Positions 5,761 through 5,837 of a stretch of DNA of 5,837 nucleotides are shown in pieces. The DNA comes from Candidatus Njordarchaeota archaeon (GTDB lineage Archaea; Asgardarchaeota; Njordarchaeia; Njordarchaeales; JAHKLH01). A program made the position numbers and the translations under genes. The stretch's first letter is position 1, and the number at the start of each line of letters is the position of its first letter. The stretch is from assembly GCA_029856635.1 (NCBI GenBank), contig JAHKLH010000103.1, positions 1 through 5,837 on the forward strand. Direction: 5' to 3'. The notes below the pieces were generated by a model. It did no database searches, had not been told where the DNA came from, and saw only the letters and a program-made list of their open reading frames with translations.

Positions 5761-5837
5761 TTATTCAGAAGCTTGTTTTTTGTGAAAGAACACACCAAGT
5801 CCTTTTACTTTTGCATTTAATCTGACTCTATATACAT
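5761..5837 (-). CDS. Possible C-terminal end of an unidentified gene, cut by the window edge
   Basis: On the - strand a frame open from the right edge encodes VYRVRLNAKVKGLGVFFHK followed by KQASE and a TAA at 5761-5763. The mix of basic and hydrophobic residues looks like a real protein end, but 25 codons without a stop can occur by chance. I cannot assign a family. If real, it lies upstream of gltX on the same strand, with 154 bases between, which contain the nested repeat. Confidence 0.35.
   Translation of the reverse strand, partial: VYRVRLNAKVKGLGVFFHKKQASE

Overview
The window is archaeal. The evidence is a uL5 of the archaeal/eukaryotic type, an archease, a circularly permuted GTPase of the YlqF/RbgA–Nog2/Lsg1 type, and a discriminating glutamyl-tRNA synthetase of archaeal architecture (helical N-terminal region, HIGH motif, CxC...CxH zinc site, all-beta C-terminal half). 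The DNA is AT-rich, with lysine/glutamate-rich proteins. A TACK-type or related uncultured archaeon is possible, but nothing here fixes the phylum.

Layout from left to right: (1) uL5 on the + strand (83-931), whose frame stays open to the left edge and which carries a long charged N-terminal extension and a lysine-rich tail. (2) Archease on the - strand (932-1354), stop codon to stop codon with uL5, no base between them. (3) A short divergent promoter region, then a small Roadblock/LC7-like protein on the + strand (about 1448-1885). (4) A 105-base spacer and the permuted GTPase (1991-2791, GTG start). (5) 54 bases later, a SAM-dependent methyltransferase (2846-3838) whose N terminus looks like a decayed Trm112-type zinc ribbon. 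(6) gltX on the - strand (3813-5606, GTG start), overlapping the methyltransferase tail by 26 bases. (7) A 154-base spacer upstream of gltX with a nested, almost concentric dyad-symmetric element, followed at the right edge by a possible C-terminal fragment of another - strand gene (5761 to the edge).

Most of the genes serve translation and RNA metabolism: ribosomal protein, ribosome-assembly GTPase, tRNA charging, and archease, the activator of the RtcB tRNA/RNA ligase. uL5 is not followed by uS14 as it is in the usual archaeal ribosomal protein cluster. I see no tRNA, rRNA, CRISPR array, insertion sequence or phage gene, and no clear new multi-gene system. The least-explained element is the nested dyad upstream of gltX. 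Next in interest are the extended uL5, the altered signature residues in archease and GluRS, and the decayed zinc ribbon of the methyltransferase.
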